Source: Deltaproteobacteria bacterium (GTDB taxonomy: Bacteria > Desulfobacterota > Desulfuromonadia > Desulfuromonadales > Geopsychrobacteraceae). Taken from it: a DNA stretch of 14,893 bases. Where the stretch lies: assembly GCA_009993495.1 (NCBI GenBank), contig JAACTI010000027.1, positions 1 to 14,893 of the forward strand, read 5' to 3'. Within the stretch, counting starts at the first letter, position 1. Every line of letters begins with the position of its first letter. Made by a program: the position numbers and the translations under genes. Positions 1-8,037 of the stretch are shown piece by piece. The notes beneath the pieces were generated by a model, which was given only the letters and a program-made list of their open reading frames with translations, made no database searches and had not been told where the DNA came from.

Positions 1-2
1 AA

Positions 3-833
3 CGCTTTCGCGCGCGCCTCGAACAGCAACCCTATCCTGAATTGATGGCCGAATTGCTGGAAGAATCGGGGTATCTCCCGGCCCTGCGTGAAGAGGCGGA
101 TAGCGCCCTGACCGACGGCCAACGCCAGGAAGCCCGTGGGCGCCTCGAAAATCTGGAACAGTTGCTGGCGGGAATGGAAGAACACCATGCCCGCGCTGGT
201 TCTTTGGCCGATTATCTGGAGGAAATTGCCTTGGTAACGGATCTCGATCGCCTCGACCAGCAGAAAGACCATGTCACCCTCATGACCCTGCATGCCGCCA
301 AGGGGCTCGAATTCCCGGTGGTATTTATGACCGGTCTCGAAGAAGGGCTCTTTCCCCACAACCGGGGAGACGGCAGCAACGTGGAAGAGGAGCGTCGTCT
401 CTGCTACGTGGGCATGACCCGGGCGATGAAACATTTGTATTTGACCCACGCCCGGCGGCGCCGTATTTACGGCAGTTACCAATATAATGCCCCCAGCCGC
501 TTTCTGGCTGAGATACCGCGCCCCAGTGAACCGACACCCCTTCCCCAGGAAACAGGCGGACACAATCTGGCCGCACTTTTTGCCACGGTTGACGATGACA
601 GTTCACCCGCACCCCTTGCGACTACCGCAGATAAGGGCTTCGACGAAATTGAAGTGATCCCGGAAGCCGAAGAGGGCTTGCGGTTGGGAATGCGGGTGCG
701 GCATATCAAATTTGGAATCGGCACAGTGCGCCGTCTCGAAGGTCGCGGCGACAACCAGAAGGTGATCGTTTATTTCGAACGCATTGGCCCCAAAAAGTTG
801 CTGTTACGTTTTGCCGGGCTGGAACCGGCCTAA
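3..833 (+). CDS. pcrA: UvrD/PcrA-family ATP-dependent DNA helicase, C-terminal part (5' end outside window)
   Basis: The reading frame is open from the first bases of the window, so this is the last 276 codons of a longer gene. These are superfamily 1 helicases that unwind DNA 3' to 5' in repair and in removing stalled complexes. Helicase motif V is visible (TLHAAKGLEFPVVF, about bases 285-326) and motif VI follows (EEERRLCYVGMTRA, about 385-426), which together form the end of domain 2A. A polar, low-complexity linker comes next. The protein ends in a small Tudor-like domain (GMRVRHIKFGIGTVRRLEG to the C terminus), which in PcrA/UvrD is known to contact RNA polymerase. That tail makes PcrA/UvrD more likely than Rep. 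Choosing between the names pcrA and uvrD is convention here. The N-terminal ATPase motifs cannot be seen. The stop codon overlaps the Shine-Dalgarno of the next gene. Confidence 0.93.
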   Translation, partial: RFRARLEQQPYPELMAELLEESGYLPALREEADSALTDGQRQEARGRLENLEQLLAGMEEHHARAGSLADYLEEIALVTDLDRLDQQKDHVTLMTLHAAKGLEFPVVFMTGLEEGLFPHNRGDGSNVEEERRLCYVGMTRAMKHLYLTHARRRRIYGSYQYNAPSRFLAEIPRPSEPTPLPQETGGHNLAALFATVDDDSSPAPLATTADKGFDEIEVIPEAEEGLRLGMRVRHIKFGIGTVRRLEGRGDNQKVIVYFERIGPKKLLLRFAGLEPA

Positions 834-836
834 GGA
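832..836 (+). promoter_or_regulatory. Ribosome binding site of the receiver/BTAD regulator
   Basis: AAGGA lies 7 bases before the ATG at 844 and shares bases with the TAA stop of the helicase gene. It decides the start: the frame is open further upstream to a TTG at 784, but that would bury the start in the helicase coding sequence and add 20 residues before the receiver domain. Confidence 0.7.
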
Positions 837-843
837 CACGGTA

Positions 844-3800
844 ATGCTCCCTGCCTTGCAAACCTTTCAGCTGTTGCTGGTGGATGACAACCCGACCAAT
901 CTGGAGCTGATGTGTCGAATTGTTGAACGCCACCTGCCCGAAGTCCGCTGTCTGTTGGCTCGCAATGCGGCTGAAGGGTATAAGTTGCTGCAAAACCAGC
1001 AGATTGACGGGGCATTTATTGATGTTCAAATGCCCCGGATTACCGGCATCGACATGTGCCGCGCGCTGAAAAAAAACCCCGAAACCGCCCATATTCCCCT
1101 GGTGCTCTTAACCGCTCATGTGGCCAGCCCGCAAACCCGGGCCGAGGGTCTGGATGCCGGGGCCTACGACTTTATCAGTCAGCCGATCAGTAATGTTGAA
1201 CTGCTGGCGCGCCTGCGGGTTATGCTGCGGATGCAGCGCGAGCGCAAACACTTGGCCGAGCGCTGTCTGCTCATTCCGCCGGAATTAAACCAACATCCCT
1301 TATTGCCTCAGATCAGGGGGCTGCTAAATGCGGCAGAGGCCCTGTCCCTTGACCCCCTGGAACTATCTGAGCTTCTTGAACAGCTTGGCTCGCAGCCCAA
1401 GATAAACGCGCTCCAGTTTGTTGATGTGCTCTTGCCAAAACTCCCGGCCAGTGTTCAACGCGGTTTACTCAAACTTGCCTTACTCAACGAAATTCCCCTG
1501 ACCCTGTTGGCTCAGTTTGCCGATCTCGGACGCACGCCCGAGGTGCTGGCGTATTTGCTGCGGCGCAACTTTTATATCCACCTCCAGGAGGCTTGCTACC
1601 ACATTGAAGTGGAGCTGCACCTTCCTTTACGTAGACTCGCCCTTAGCTGCCTTGATCTACCGACGCAGCACGAATTTCATGGCCGCGTGGCCCAGCTGTA
1701 TCAGCAGGAGGAAAATTTTAACGCAGCCTTTTTGCATTTAATCAAGGGTGAATTTTTCGTCGAAGCGGCCAATCTGTTCCGCCTGACCGGCCTCAATCTG
1801 ATCCAGACGGAAACGCCCCTGACCGCACAGAGCCTGGAGGCCTTACCCGAAGACGTGGCGGCAAAATCGGGCTGGTTGAGCCTTTTCTGCGGCAGTGCCA
1901 ACCTGATATTGGCGCCTGAACAGGCAGGAAACTGGCTCGAACTGGCGCGTTCGCACTTCAGTGCCTGCGCCGACACTTGCGGCGAATTATTGGCCCTGGC
2001 CCAGCAACTGCGCCAGCATCTGCTGGTTGACGGACTCTTCTATTACGGACGTGAAATTTTGCCGCGGAGCGCCGAACTCTTTGCCCTGCATCAGGCCAGC
2101 CTTGATCCCCATCATCAAGCCTTTATTATGCTTGCCCTGGCGGCCGGATACGGCTTTTTCAGCGCCGAAACCCGCAAGGGTGAGGCTCTGGCACGGCTTG
2201 GTCTTGAGCTGGCCCAGCGTAACCAGTACCCGCAACTTGAGTTTGAAGGACGCTTGGTCTGCGCCTATCTGGCGTTGTTGCGTGGTCGCAGCAGCGTGGC
2301 CTATGCCGAAATCGAAAGTGCCTGGCGCCTGGTTTGTGCCGGGGTTCAGCCCCTGCCGACCCTGTACCTGTTAGCGACGGATCTGCTGTTACAATCGGGT
2401 GATCTGGCGGGATACGCCGTGCAACGCCAGCAGATGCTGGAGCATTTCCCCTGGCAGCAACTGCAACAGGGCACCCAGGCCACCCTCCTTGATGTGTGCG
2501 AGGTGCAAGCCTGCCTGCAAAAGCAAGACCTGGACGGTGCCGAAGCCAGCCTCTCGGTGGCCACCCGCCAAGGACAGGCGGCACACAATCCCCATCTGCG
2601 CAGTATTTTGTTGCAATATCAAGCCCTGATCAACGCCCACAAAGGCAGGGATGAAATGGCCCAGGCCGAGCTCGAAGAATCCCTCAAATTACGCCAACGG
2701 GCAGGCGGCGGGTTTTACCAGATTGCCAATCTGCTGGTTTGTGCCCTGACCCTGCACCAGTTAAAAAAATCCGCCCAAGCTCTCCCGTTGTTGCAACAGG
2801 CCCTGGCCCTTTCCCTGGAACAGGACGAACTCTTGGTGCGGCCAACACTCCATGCGGCTCTTGCTCTGATCCACGCCCAGCGCGCTGAAACCGTTGAAGC
2901 CCTGGAGCATTTGCATGCAATGCTCCTCCTGTTGCGCCAACCCTTTAAAAACTGTTATTTATTCTTACCCGAACTCCTCGAAACCCTGCCCCTGGCGGTA
3001 GAAAACGATGTTTTCCCCGAGATAGCGGCCCAGCTGGCGGTCCAGGTTCTGGGCCAGGAATTGAGCGACGACGGCCAGTTGATCCCCAGCCTGAAATTCC
3101 AGCTGCTGGGTGGATTTGTCATGCAACTGGGCAAGGCCCCTCAAAGGGATCTCAGCAGTCTGGGGGCCGCCAGCCGTTATCTGCTGTATCTGCTGATTTT
3201 TGCGCCGGGCCGCCAGCTGGGGCTAGATCTTCTCTGTCGCCAGGTTTGGCCTGATTTACCCCCGGCCCGCGCCCGGCAGAACCTGGATACCCTGCTGCTG
3301 CGCTTGCGTAAAATTCTCGAAGAAATGCAGGCGGGCAGCGGACGCACCTACCTGCCCCTGGAGCGTGGTGTTTTGCGCTTGCGTTATGCCCAGGTCGATG
3401 CCGTCACCTACCGGGATAAAATCGAAGCGGGTCGGAAGCTGTTAAGACGTGGAGATAGCTGGCAAGCCAGCCATCAGTTGCTGGCCGGTGAACGTCTGTG
3501 GCAGGGAGAATTACTTCAGGGTTACGATTTGAACGATGACATGTTGAGCCGACAGACGTATTATAACGAGCTACGTTTTGAACAGCTTGAATTGCTCGGC
3601 AGCCTTGATCCCGTTTTTACGCATGTCTTTGACTTGGAGACTCTCCTGCTGCAGGGCCTGGATGCTGACCCGATTCGCGAACCCCTGCTCAGGCGATTGC
3701 TTGAACTGTATCGGCGCCAAAACAATGTCATTAAACCGAAAAACCTGCTCAAGCGTTATCGTGCGGCTTTACAGCAGGTGGACTTTTCGCCGGGTGAAAT

Positions 3801-3852
3801 TGAAGAAATCATGCACGCATTGCAAACCCATCACGCACTCATCAACCCCTAA
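844..3852 (+). CDS. Response regulator: receiver, ATPase-less MalT-like region, TPR, C-terminal SARP-type winged helix and BTAD
   Basis: This 1002-residue protein is a probable transcription regulator. Residues about 8-130 form a CheY-like receiver with acidic pair D14/D15, phosphoacceptor D60 (FIDVQMPR) and T90. The usual lysine before the conserved proline is Gln (Q113, in FISQPI). Residues about 190-320 resemble the segment that follows the NTPase in MalT/LAL regulators: a winged-helix-like LLPKLPASVQRGLLKLALL, then a helical pair with AQLYQQEENFNAAFLHLIKG. No Walker A motif is present. About 340-740 is helical and TPR-like. From about 750 there is an OmpR/SARP winged helix (FQLLGGF, then PGRQLGLDLLCRQVWPD and LDTLLLRLRKIL). 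A BTAD domain follows from about 850, with the typical DADPIREPLLRRLLELYRR near the end. The start rests on AAGGA at 832-836. Targets and partner kinase are unknown; no kinase gene is adjacent. The domain calls are by eye: firm for receiver and winged helix/BTAD, moderate for the MalT-like part. Confidence 0.88.
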   Translation: MLPALQTFQLLLVDDNPTNLELMCRIVERHLPEVRCLLARNAAEGYKLLQNQQIDGAFIDVQMPRITGIDMCRALKKNPETAHIPLVLLTAHVASPQTRAEGLDAGAYDFISQPISNVELLARLRVMLRMQRERKHLAERCLLIPPELNQHPLLPQIRGLLNAAEALSLDPLELSELLEQLGSQPKINALQFVDVLLPKLPASVQRGLLKLALLNEIPLTLLAQFADLGRTPEVLAYLLRRNFYIHLQEACYHIEVELHLPLRRLALSCLDLPTQHEFHGRVAQLYQQEENFNAAFLHLIKGEFFVEAANLFRLTGLNLIQTETPLTAQSLEALPEDVAAKSGWLSLFCGSANLILAPEQAGNWLELARSHFSACADTCGELLALAQQLRQHLLVDGLFYYGREILPRSAELFALHQASLDPHHQAFIMLALAAGYGFFSAETRKGEALARLGLELAQRNQYPQLEFEGRLVCAYLALLRGRSSVAYAEIESAWRLVCAGVQPLPTLYLLATDLLLQSGDLAGYAVQRQQMLEHFPWQQLQQGTQATLLDVCEVQACLQKQDLDGAEASLSVATRQGQAAHNPHLRSILLQYQALINAHKGRDEMAQAELEESLKLRQRAGGGFYQIANLLVCALTLHQLKKSAQALPLLQQALALSLEQDELLVRPTLHAALALIHAQRAETVEALEHLHAMLLLLRQPFKNCYLFLPELLETLPLAVENDVFPEIAAQLAVQVLGQELSDDGQLIPSLKFQLLGGFVMQLGKAPQRDLSSLGAASRYLLYLLIFAPGRQLGLDLLCRQVWPDLPPARARQNLDTLLLRLRKILEEMQAGSGRTYLPLERGVLRLRYAQVDAVTYRDKIEAGRKLLRRGDSWQASHQLLAGERLWQGELLQGYDLNDDMLSRQTYYNELRFEQLELLGSLDPVFTHVFDLETLLLQGLDADPIREPLLRRLLELYRRQNNVIKPKNLLKRYRAALQQVDFSPGEIEEIMHALQTHHALINP

Positions 3853-3881
3853 CCGGCCCACAGCAAAGGATCGATAAAAAA

Positions 3882-4775
3882 ATGAGCAAGTGCAACAGTT
3901 GCAACGACAGCTCCTGCGCGACTCGCCAACCACAACCGCAGGAAAATAATGAACAATTTTTGCGCCGTCAGGCATTGGAAAGTCGTTTATGTCCCATCAA
4001 AAACCGCATTCTGGTGATGTCAGGCAAAGGGGGCGTCGGCAAAAGCACCACCGCCGTCAATTTAGCCATTGCGCTGTCGCAGCAGGGCAACCGGGTTGGA
4101 CTGCTGGATATCGACCTGCATGGGCCGAGTTTGCCGAAAATGCTCGGCCTTGAAGATGTGCGCCCCAAGGGCAACGCGGAGGGCATTTTGCCCCTCGAAT
4201 TTGTTGGCCTCAAACTGATGTCCATTGGCTTTCTGTTGCAAAAAACCAGCGATGCCATGATCATCCGCGGACCGATGAAAAACGGGGCCATCCAGCAACT
4301 GCTTGCCGATGTGGCCTGGGGAGAGCTCGACTATCTGGTGGTCGATTGCCCGCCCGGCACCGGCGATGAACCCTTAAGCGCCGTGCAGATGCTGAATAAG
4401 GGCGCGGTGGGCGCGGTGATTGTCACCACCCCCCAGGATGTCGCTCTGGTCGATGTCGAAAAATCCATCAGTTTCTGTCAGCAGATGAAACTGCCGATTA
4501 TCGGCATGATCGAAAATATGAGCGGTTTTATCTGCCCGCACTGCGACAAGCGTTCGGATATTTTTAAAAGTGGTGGCGGCAGCAAGCTGGCAGAAAAGTA
4601 CGACATTCCTTTCCTTGCGCGGGTGCCCCTTGATCCGCGCATGGTGGTCGCGGGCGACAGCGGCAAACCGCATATTCTTTCGCATCCCGAATCCGAATGC
4701 AGTATCGCCCTGGAGCAGGCGGCCGACCAGGTGAGTCACTACTGGCCCGCGACTGTCACGGAGAGCAGAGCATGA
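3882..4775 (+). CDS. mrp: Mrp/ApbC (NBP35-like) Fe-S cluster carrier P-loop ATPase
   Basis: A 297-residue cytoplasmic ATPase of the Mrp/ApbC/Nbp35 family; such proteins hold and transfer Fe-S clusters to apo-proteins. The deviant Walker A motif SGKGGVGKST is at residues 47-56, followed by LDIDLHGPSLP (switch/Walker A' region) and VVDCPPGTGDEP (Walker B region). The C-terminal CxxC that bridges a cluster between subunits is C218/C221 in CPHCDKRSDIF, followed by the family's Gly-rich GGG. The first 40 residues carry C4, C7, C12 and C37, a Cys-rich tail that recalls, but does not match in spacing, the N-terminal cluster site of Nbp35. There is no DUF59 domain at the N terminus, unlike some Mrp proteins. 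A Shine-Dalgarno AAAGGA (3865-3870) sits 11 bases before the ATG, rather far. The stop overlaps the gatC start by 4 bases. Confidence 0.93.
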   Translation: MSKCNSCNDSSCATRQPQPQENNEQFLRRQALESRLCPIKNRILVMSGKGGVGKSTTAVNLAIALSQQGNRVGLLDIDLHGPSLPKMLGLEDVRPKGNAEGILPLEFVGLKLMSIGFLLQKTSDAMIIRGPMKNGAIQQLLADVAWGELDYLVVDCPPGTGDEPLSAVQMLNKGAVGAVIVTTPQDVALVDVEKSISFCQQMKLPIIGMIENMSGFICPHCDKRSDIFKSGGGSKLAEKYDIPFLARVPLDPRMVVAGDSGKPHILSHPESECSIALEQAADQVSHYWPATVTESRA

Positions 4776-5059
4776 AAATTCAGCGGATCGAAGTGGAACA
4801 GGTTGCGCGTCTGGCACGCCTGGCCTTGCAAGACGACGAACTGGAGGCGCTGACGGAACAGATGGATCAACTGCTCGCCTATGTGGAAAAGCTCAATGAA
4901 CTCGATACCGAGGGCATTATCCCAACCGCCCACGCGGTGCCGATGGAAAATGCCTTTCGCGCCGATGAGATCAAGGCCTCCATCGGCACAGAAAAAGCTC
5001 TGAGCAACGCACCTCAGCGTGAAGAGAGTTGTTTTGTGGTGCCGAAAGTGATCGAGTAG
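4772..5059 (+). CDS. gatC: Aspartyl/glutamyl-tRNA amidotransferase subunit C
   Basis: A 95-residue protein, the usual GatC length. GatC is the small subunit of GatCAB that wraps around GatA and GatB and stabilises the complex, which converts mischarged Glu-tRNA(Gln) and/or Asp-tRNA(Asn) to the amidated forms. Family features are the opening helix VEQVARLARLAL, the segment EQMDQLLAYVEKLNELDTEG, the T-A-H linker and the C-terminal CFVVPKVIE. The ATG at 4772 overlaps the mrp stop as ATGA and has GGAG at 4760-4763, 8 bases upstream. The frame is open further upstream inside mrp (to 4697), but that extension has no family resemblance. The overlap suggests translational coupling to mrp. gatA and gatB follow directly. 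Confidence 0.95.
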   Translation: MKIQRIEVEQVARLARLALQDDELEALTEQMDQLLAYVEKLNELDTEGIIPTAHAVPMENAFRADEIKASIGTEKALSNAPQREESCFVVPKVIE

Positions 5060-5078
5060 TCACCTTTACTGAAATTTC

Positions 5079-5083
5079 AGGAG
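5079..5083 (+). promoter_or_regulatory. Ribosome binding site of gatA
   Basis: AGGAG lies 5 bases before the ATG at 5089. It supports this start over an upstream in-frame candidate at 5029 that would lie inside gatC. Confidence 0.7.
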
Positions 5084-5088
5084 TTTTC

Positions 5089-6546
5089 ATGTCTTTTCCC
5101 CCAACGAGTATCACGCAGTTACACCAGCAACTGCGCAGTGGTCGGCTCAGTGCCGTTGAAGTGACCCGTCACTTTCTGCAGCGGATTGAGCAGACCAACC
5201 CGCAGGTCAATGCCTTTATCACGGTTTGCGCCGAACAGGCCTTGCAAGCTGCCGCTGCGGCCGATCGCCAACTGGCGACGGGTGAGGCTCCGCCACTCTG
5301 TGGAATTCCCCTGGCGGTCAAAGATATTTTCAATACCGAAGGCCTCGCCACCAGCTGTGGCTCGCGCATATTGCACAACTATATTTCGCCCTACGATGCG
5401 ACCGCCTTTGCCCGTCTCAAGCAGCAGGGGGCAGTGCTGCTTGGCAAGCTGAATATGGACGAGTTCGCCATGGGCAGCTCCAATGAAAACAGCGCCAGTG
5501 GCCCGGTGCATAATCCCTGGGATCTGCAACGGGTGCCCGGCGGCTCATCGGGCGGAAGCGCCGCGGCCCTGGCTGCCAGTCAGGCCCTGGCAACCCTGGG
5601 AACCGATACCGGCGGCTCGATTCGGCAACCCGCCGCCTTTTGCGGAGTGGTCGGGGTTAAGCCGACCTATGGCCGGGTGTCGCGTTACGGCGTGATCGCC
5701 TATGCGTCGAGTCTCGATCAGGTCGGGCCTTTGGCAAATACTGTCGCCGATGCGGCCCTGCTGCTGGGGGCCATCGCCGGTTATGACGCAGCCGATTCCA
5801 CCAGCGTCGACTGCCCGGTACCCGATTATCTGGCCGATCTCAATGCCGGGGTCAAGGGTTTAAAAATTGGTCTGCCGCAGGAATATTTTATTGAGGGACT
5901 GGCACCGGCGGTTAAGCAGGCGGTCGCCGCCGCGATTGAGGTTTATCGCAGCCTGGGAGCTGAAATTGTCGAGGTCAGTCTGCCGCGCACCGCTTACGCC
6001 ATTGCCTGTTATTATCTCATCGCCACCGCCGAAGCCTCGAGTAACCTGGCGCGTTACGACGGAGTGCGCTTCGGTTTGCGCGAGCAGCAGGATGGCGGTT
6101 TGCTCCAGATGTACGAACAGAGCCGCGCCGCCGGTTTCGGCGCCGAAGTCAAGCGCCGCATCATGCTCGGCACCTATGCTTTGTCCTCGGGCTATTACGA
6201 TGCTTATTATCTCAAGGCGCAAAAGGTTCGCACCCTGATCCGCGAAGATTTCAACCGCGCTTTTGAACAGGTTGATCTGCTGCTGACCCCGGTCGCCCCC
6301 ACCACCGCCTTTGCCTTGGGGGAAAAAACCGACGATCCGTTGCACATGTATTTGTCGGACATTTTTACCGTGCCGGTCAATCTGGCCGGTACCTGCGCCC
6401 TCAGCCTGCCCTGCGGCAGGGATGGCCAGCTGCCGGTTGGGCTGCAATTGATCGGCAAGCCCTTTGCTGAAGCCCAGCTGCTGCAGGCCGCCCAGGCCTT
6501 TGAAAGCGCTACCGACTGGCATCTGCAGCGCGCACCTCTCGCTTAA
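5089..6546 (+). CDS. gatA: Aspartyl/glutamyl-tRNA amidotransferase subunit A (amidase)
   Basis: A 485-residue amidase-signature protein of standard GatA length. It hydrolyses glutamine and supplies the ammonia that GatB uses to amidate Glu-tRNA(Gln) or Asp-tRNA(Asn). The Ser-cisSer-Lys triad is intact: K78 in LAVKDIF, S153 in the glycine/serine loop PGGSSGGSAAAL, and nucleophile S177 in DTGGSIRQPA. Other GatA hallmarks are GVKPTYGRVSRYGVIAYASSLDQVGP, LGTYALSSGYYDAYYLKAQKVR and the C-terminal GLQLIGKPF. The reaction product passes through a tunnel to GatB, encoded 24 bases downstream. Its presence implies that at least one of GluRS or AspRS in this organism is non-discriminating, or that the cell lacks GlnRS or AsnRS; neither synthetase is in the window, so which applies cannot be told. 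Confidence 0.97.
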   Translation: MSFPPTSITQLHQQLRSGRLSAVEVTRHFLQRIEQTNPQVNAFITVCAEQALQAAAAADRQLATGEAPPLCGIPLAVKDIFNTEGLATSCGSRILHNYISPYDATAFARLKQQGAVLLGKLNMDEFAMGSSNENSASGPVHNPWDLQRVPGGSSGGSAAALAASQALATLGTDTGGSIRQPAAFCGVVGVKPTYGRVSRYGVIAYASSLDQVGPLANTVADAALLLGAIAGYDAADSTSVDCPVPDYLADLNAGVKGLKIGLPQEYFIEGLAPAVKQAVAAAIEVYRSLGAEIVEVSLPRTAYAIACYYLIATAEASSNLARYDGVRFGLREQQDGGLLQMYEQSRAAGFGAEVKRRIMLGTYALSSGYYDAYYLKAQKVRTLIREDFNRAFEQVDLLLTPVAPTTAFALGEKTDDPLHMYLSDIFTVPVNLAGTCALSLPCGRDGQLPVGLQLIGKPFAEAQLLQAAQAFESATDWHLQRAPLA

Positions 6547-6570
6547 TACTTGACAAGGCAGGGATTTTAC

Positions 6571-8013
6571 ATGCACTCACGTTATGAAGTCGTCATCGGT
6601 CTGGAAGTCCATGTTCAGCTCACGACCAAAACCAAAATTTTCTGTGGTTGCGCCACCGCCTTCGGCCGGCAGCCCAATTCACAGACCTGCCCGGTGTGTC
6701 TTGGTCTGCCCGGCGCCCTGCCGGTCCTCAATCAGCAAGCGGTCGAATATGCCATTCGTGCCGGGCTGGCAACCCATTGCACTATCGCGCCGCGCTCAAT
6801 CTTTGCGCGCAAAAATTATTTTTACCCCGATCTGCCCAAGGGCTACCAGATTTCACAGTTTGAACTGCCGGTCTGTGAGCATGGCTGGCTTGATATTGAT
6901 CTGAACCACAAGGAACCTAAACGCATCGGCATCACCCGCATCCATATGGAAGAGGACGCGGGCAAATTGCTCCACGGCGGCACGGCGGGCAGCCGGGTTG
7001 ACCTCAATCGCGCCTGCACGCCCCTGCTGGAAGTGGTTTCGGAGCCCGATATGCGCAGCGCCGATGAGGCGATCGAATATCTCAAACAGCTGCATCAAAT
7101 TGTCATGTATCTGGGTATTTGCGACGGCAACCTGGAAGAAGGTTCCTTCCGCTGCGACGCCAACGTGTCGCTGCGACCCTTCGGTCAGGCCGAACTGGGA
7201 ACCCGCGCCGAGCTGAAAAATATCAATTCGTTTCGCTTCATCAAACAGGCAATAGAATACGAAGTTGAACGTCAGGCCGACATTCTCGATGAGGGCGGTA
7301 AGATCATTCAGGAAACTCGGCTTTTCGATGCCGACAGCGGCACCACCCGTTCCATGCGCGGCAAGGAAGAAGCCCACGACTATCGTTATTTTCCTGATCC
7401 CGATCTGGTGCCCCTGGTGATTGATGCCGCCTGGATCGAAGGGGTGCGGGCCGAACTGCCCGAGTTGCCGGAAGCCAAACGCCAGCGCTACATAGAACAG
7501 CTGGGGCTGCCCGCATACGATGCCGGCGTGCTCGCGGCTGAGCGGGCGGTGGCCGAATATTTCGACGCCCTGGTCGCTCTGCACCCTCAGGCGAAAATCT
7601 GTTCCAACTGGGTGATGGGCGAAGTGCTGCGCGCCCTCAAGGAAAAAGAGAGCAGCATCAGTGCCTGTCCCCTGCCCCCGGCAGCCCTGGCCAGTCTGCT
7701 GCAACGCATCGACGACAACACCATTTCCAACAAAATTGCCAAGCAGGTGTTTGAAGCCATGTGGCAATCGGGAGCCGGGGCCGATGAGATTATTGACCAA
7801 CAGGGGCTGAAACAGGTCAGTGACAGCGGTGCCATTGAAGGCCTTGTCGATGAAATTCTGGCAGCCAACAGCGCCCAGGTTGAACAATACCGTGGCGGCA
7901 ACGAAAAAGTTCTGGGCTTTTTTGTCGGTCAGGTCATGCGCGCCAGCAAGGGAAAAGCTAACCCGGCACTGGTCAATCAGATTCTACAAAATAAACTGGG
8001 GTCACGAAGCTGA
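6571..8013 (+). CDS. gatB: Aspartyl/glutamyl-tRNA amidotransferase subunit B
   Basis: A 480-residue GatB, the subunit that binds the mischarged tRNA, phosphorylates the acyl group with ATP and amidates it. It opens with the family signature YEVVIGLEVHVQL and the cysteine-containing zinc region CGCATAFGRQPNSQTCPVCLGLPGALPVLN. Further hallmarks are RKNYFYPDLPKGYQISQF, RIHMEEDAGKL, DLNRACTPLLEVVSEPD, EGSFRCDANVSLRP, ELKNINSFRFI and DYRYFPDPDL. The C terminus (about residues 330-480) is the helical YqeY-like tail that touches the tRNA elbow, ending in FFVGQVMRASKGKANPALVNQIL. The start at 6571 has AGGGA (6560-6564) 6 bases upstream. A TTG at 6550 is in frame but would give an extension without family resemblance. 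The gap to gatA is 24 bases, consistent with cotranscription. Confidence 0.97.
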   Translation: MHSRYEVVIGLEVHVQLTTKTKIFCGCATAFGRQPNSQTCPVCLGLPGALPVLNQQAVEYAIRAGLATHCTIAPRSIFARKNYFYPDLPKGYQISQFELPVCEHGWLDIDLNHKEPKRIGITRIHMEEDAGKLLHGGTAGSRVDLNRACTPLLEVVSEPDMRSADEAIEYLKQLHQIVMYLGICDGNLEEGSFRCDANVSLRPFGQAELGTRAELKNINSFRFIKQAIEYEVERQADILDEGGKIIQETRLFDADSGTTRSMRGKEEAHDYRYFPDPDLVPLVIDAAWIEGVRAELPELPEAKRQRYIEQLGLPAYDAGVLAAERAVAEYFDALVALHPQAKICSNWVMGEVLRALKEKESSISACPLPPAALASLLQRIDDNTISNKIAKQVFEAMWQSGAGADEIIDQQGLKQVSDSGAIEGLVDEILAANSAQVEQYRGGNEKVLGFFVGQVMRASKGKANPALVNQILQNKLGSRS

Positions 8014-8037
8014 CCCAGGCAGACAAAAGGAAAAAAT

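Noticed and set aside
784..843. Upstream start (TTG at 784) for the receiver/BTAD regulator
   Set aside because: It overlaps the helicase coding sequence in another frame, adds residues unlike a receiver N terminus, and lacks the Shine-Dalgarno that the ATG at 844 has.
5070..5079. 10-base perfect palindrome TGAAATTTCA between gatC and gatA
   Set aside because: It is short and AT-rich without a GC stem or T-run, and abuts the gatA ribosome binding site. Not strong enough to call an operator or terminator.
6550..6555. TTGACA just before gatB, a perfect -35 hexamer
   Set aside because: A -10 element at normal spacing would fall at or after the gatB ATG at 6571, so it cannot drive normal gatB transcription. 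It is probably chance.
5860..6576. 238-codon open frame on the - strand opposite gatA
   Set aside because: It lies fully opposite conserved gatA sequence, is rich in Gly/Gln as expected of a reversed frame, and has no family resemblance.
6853..7887. 344-codon open frame on the - strand opposite gatB
   Set aside because: gatB is certain by its motifs over the whole span. The antisense frame shows no recognisable domain and is the kind of long shadow frame produced by biased third-codon positions in GC-rich genes.
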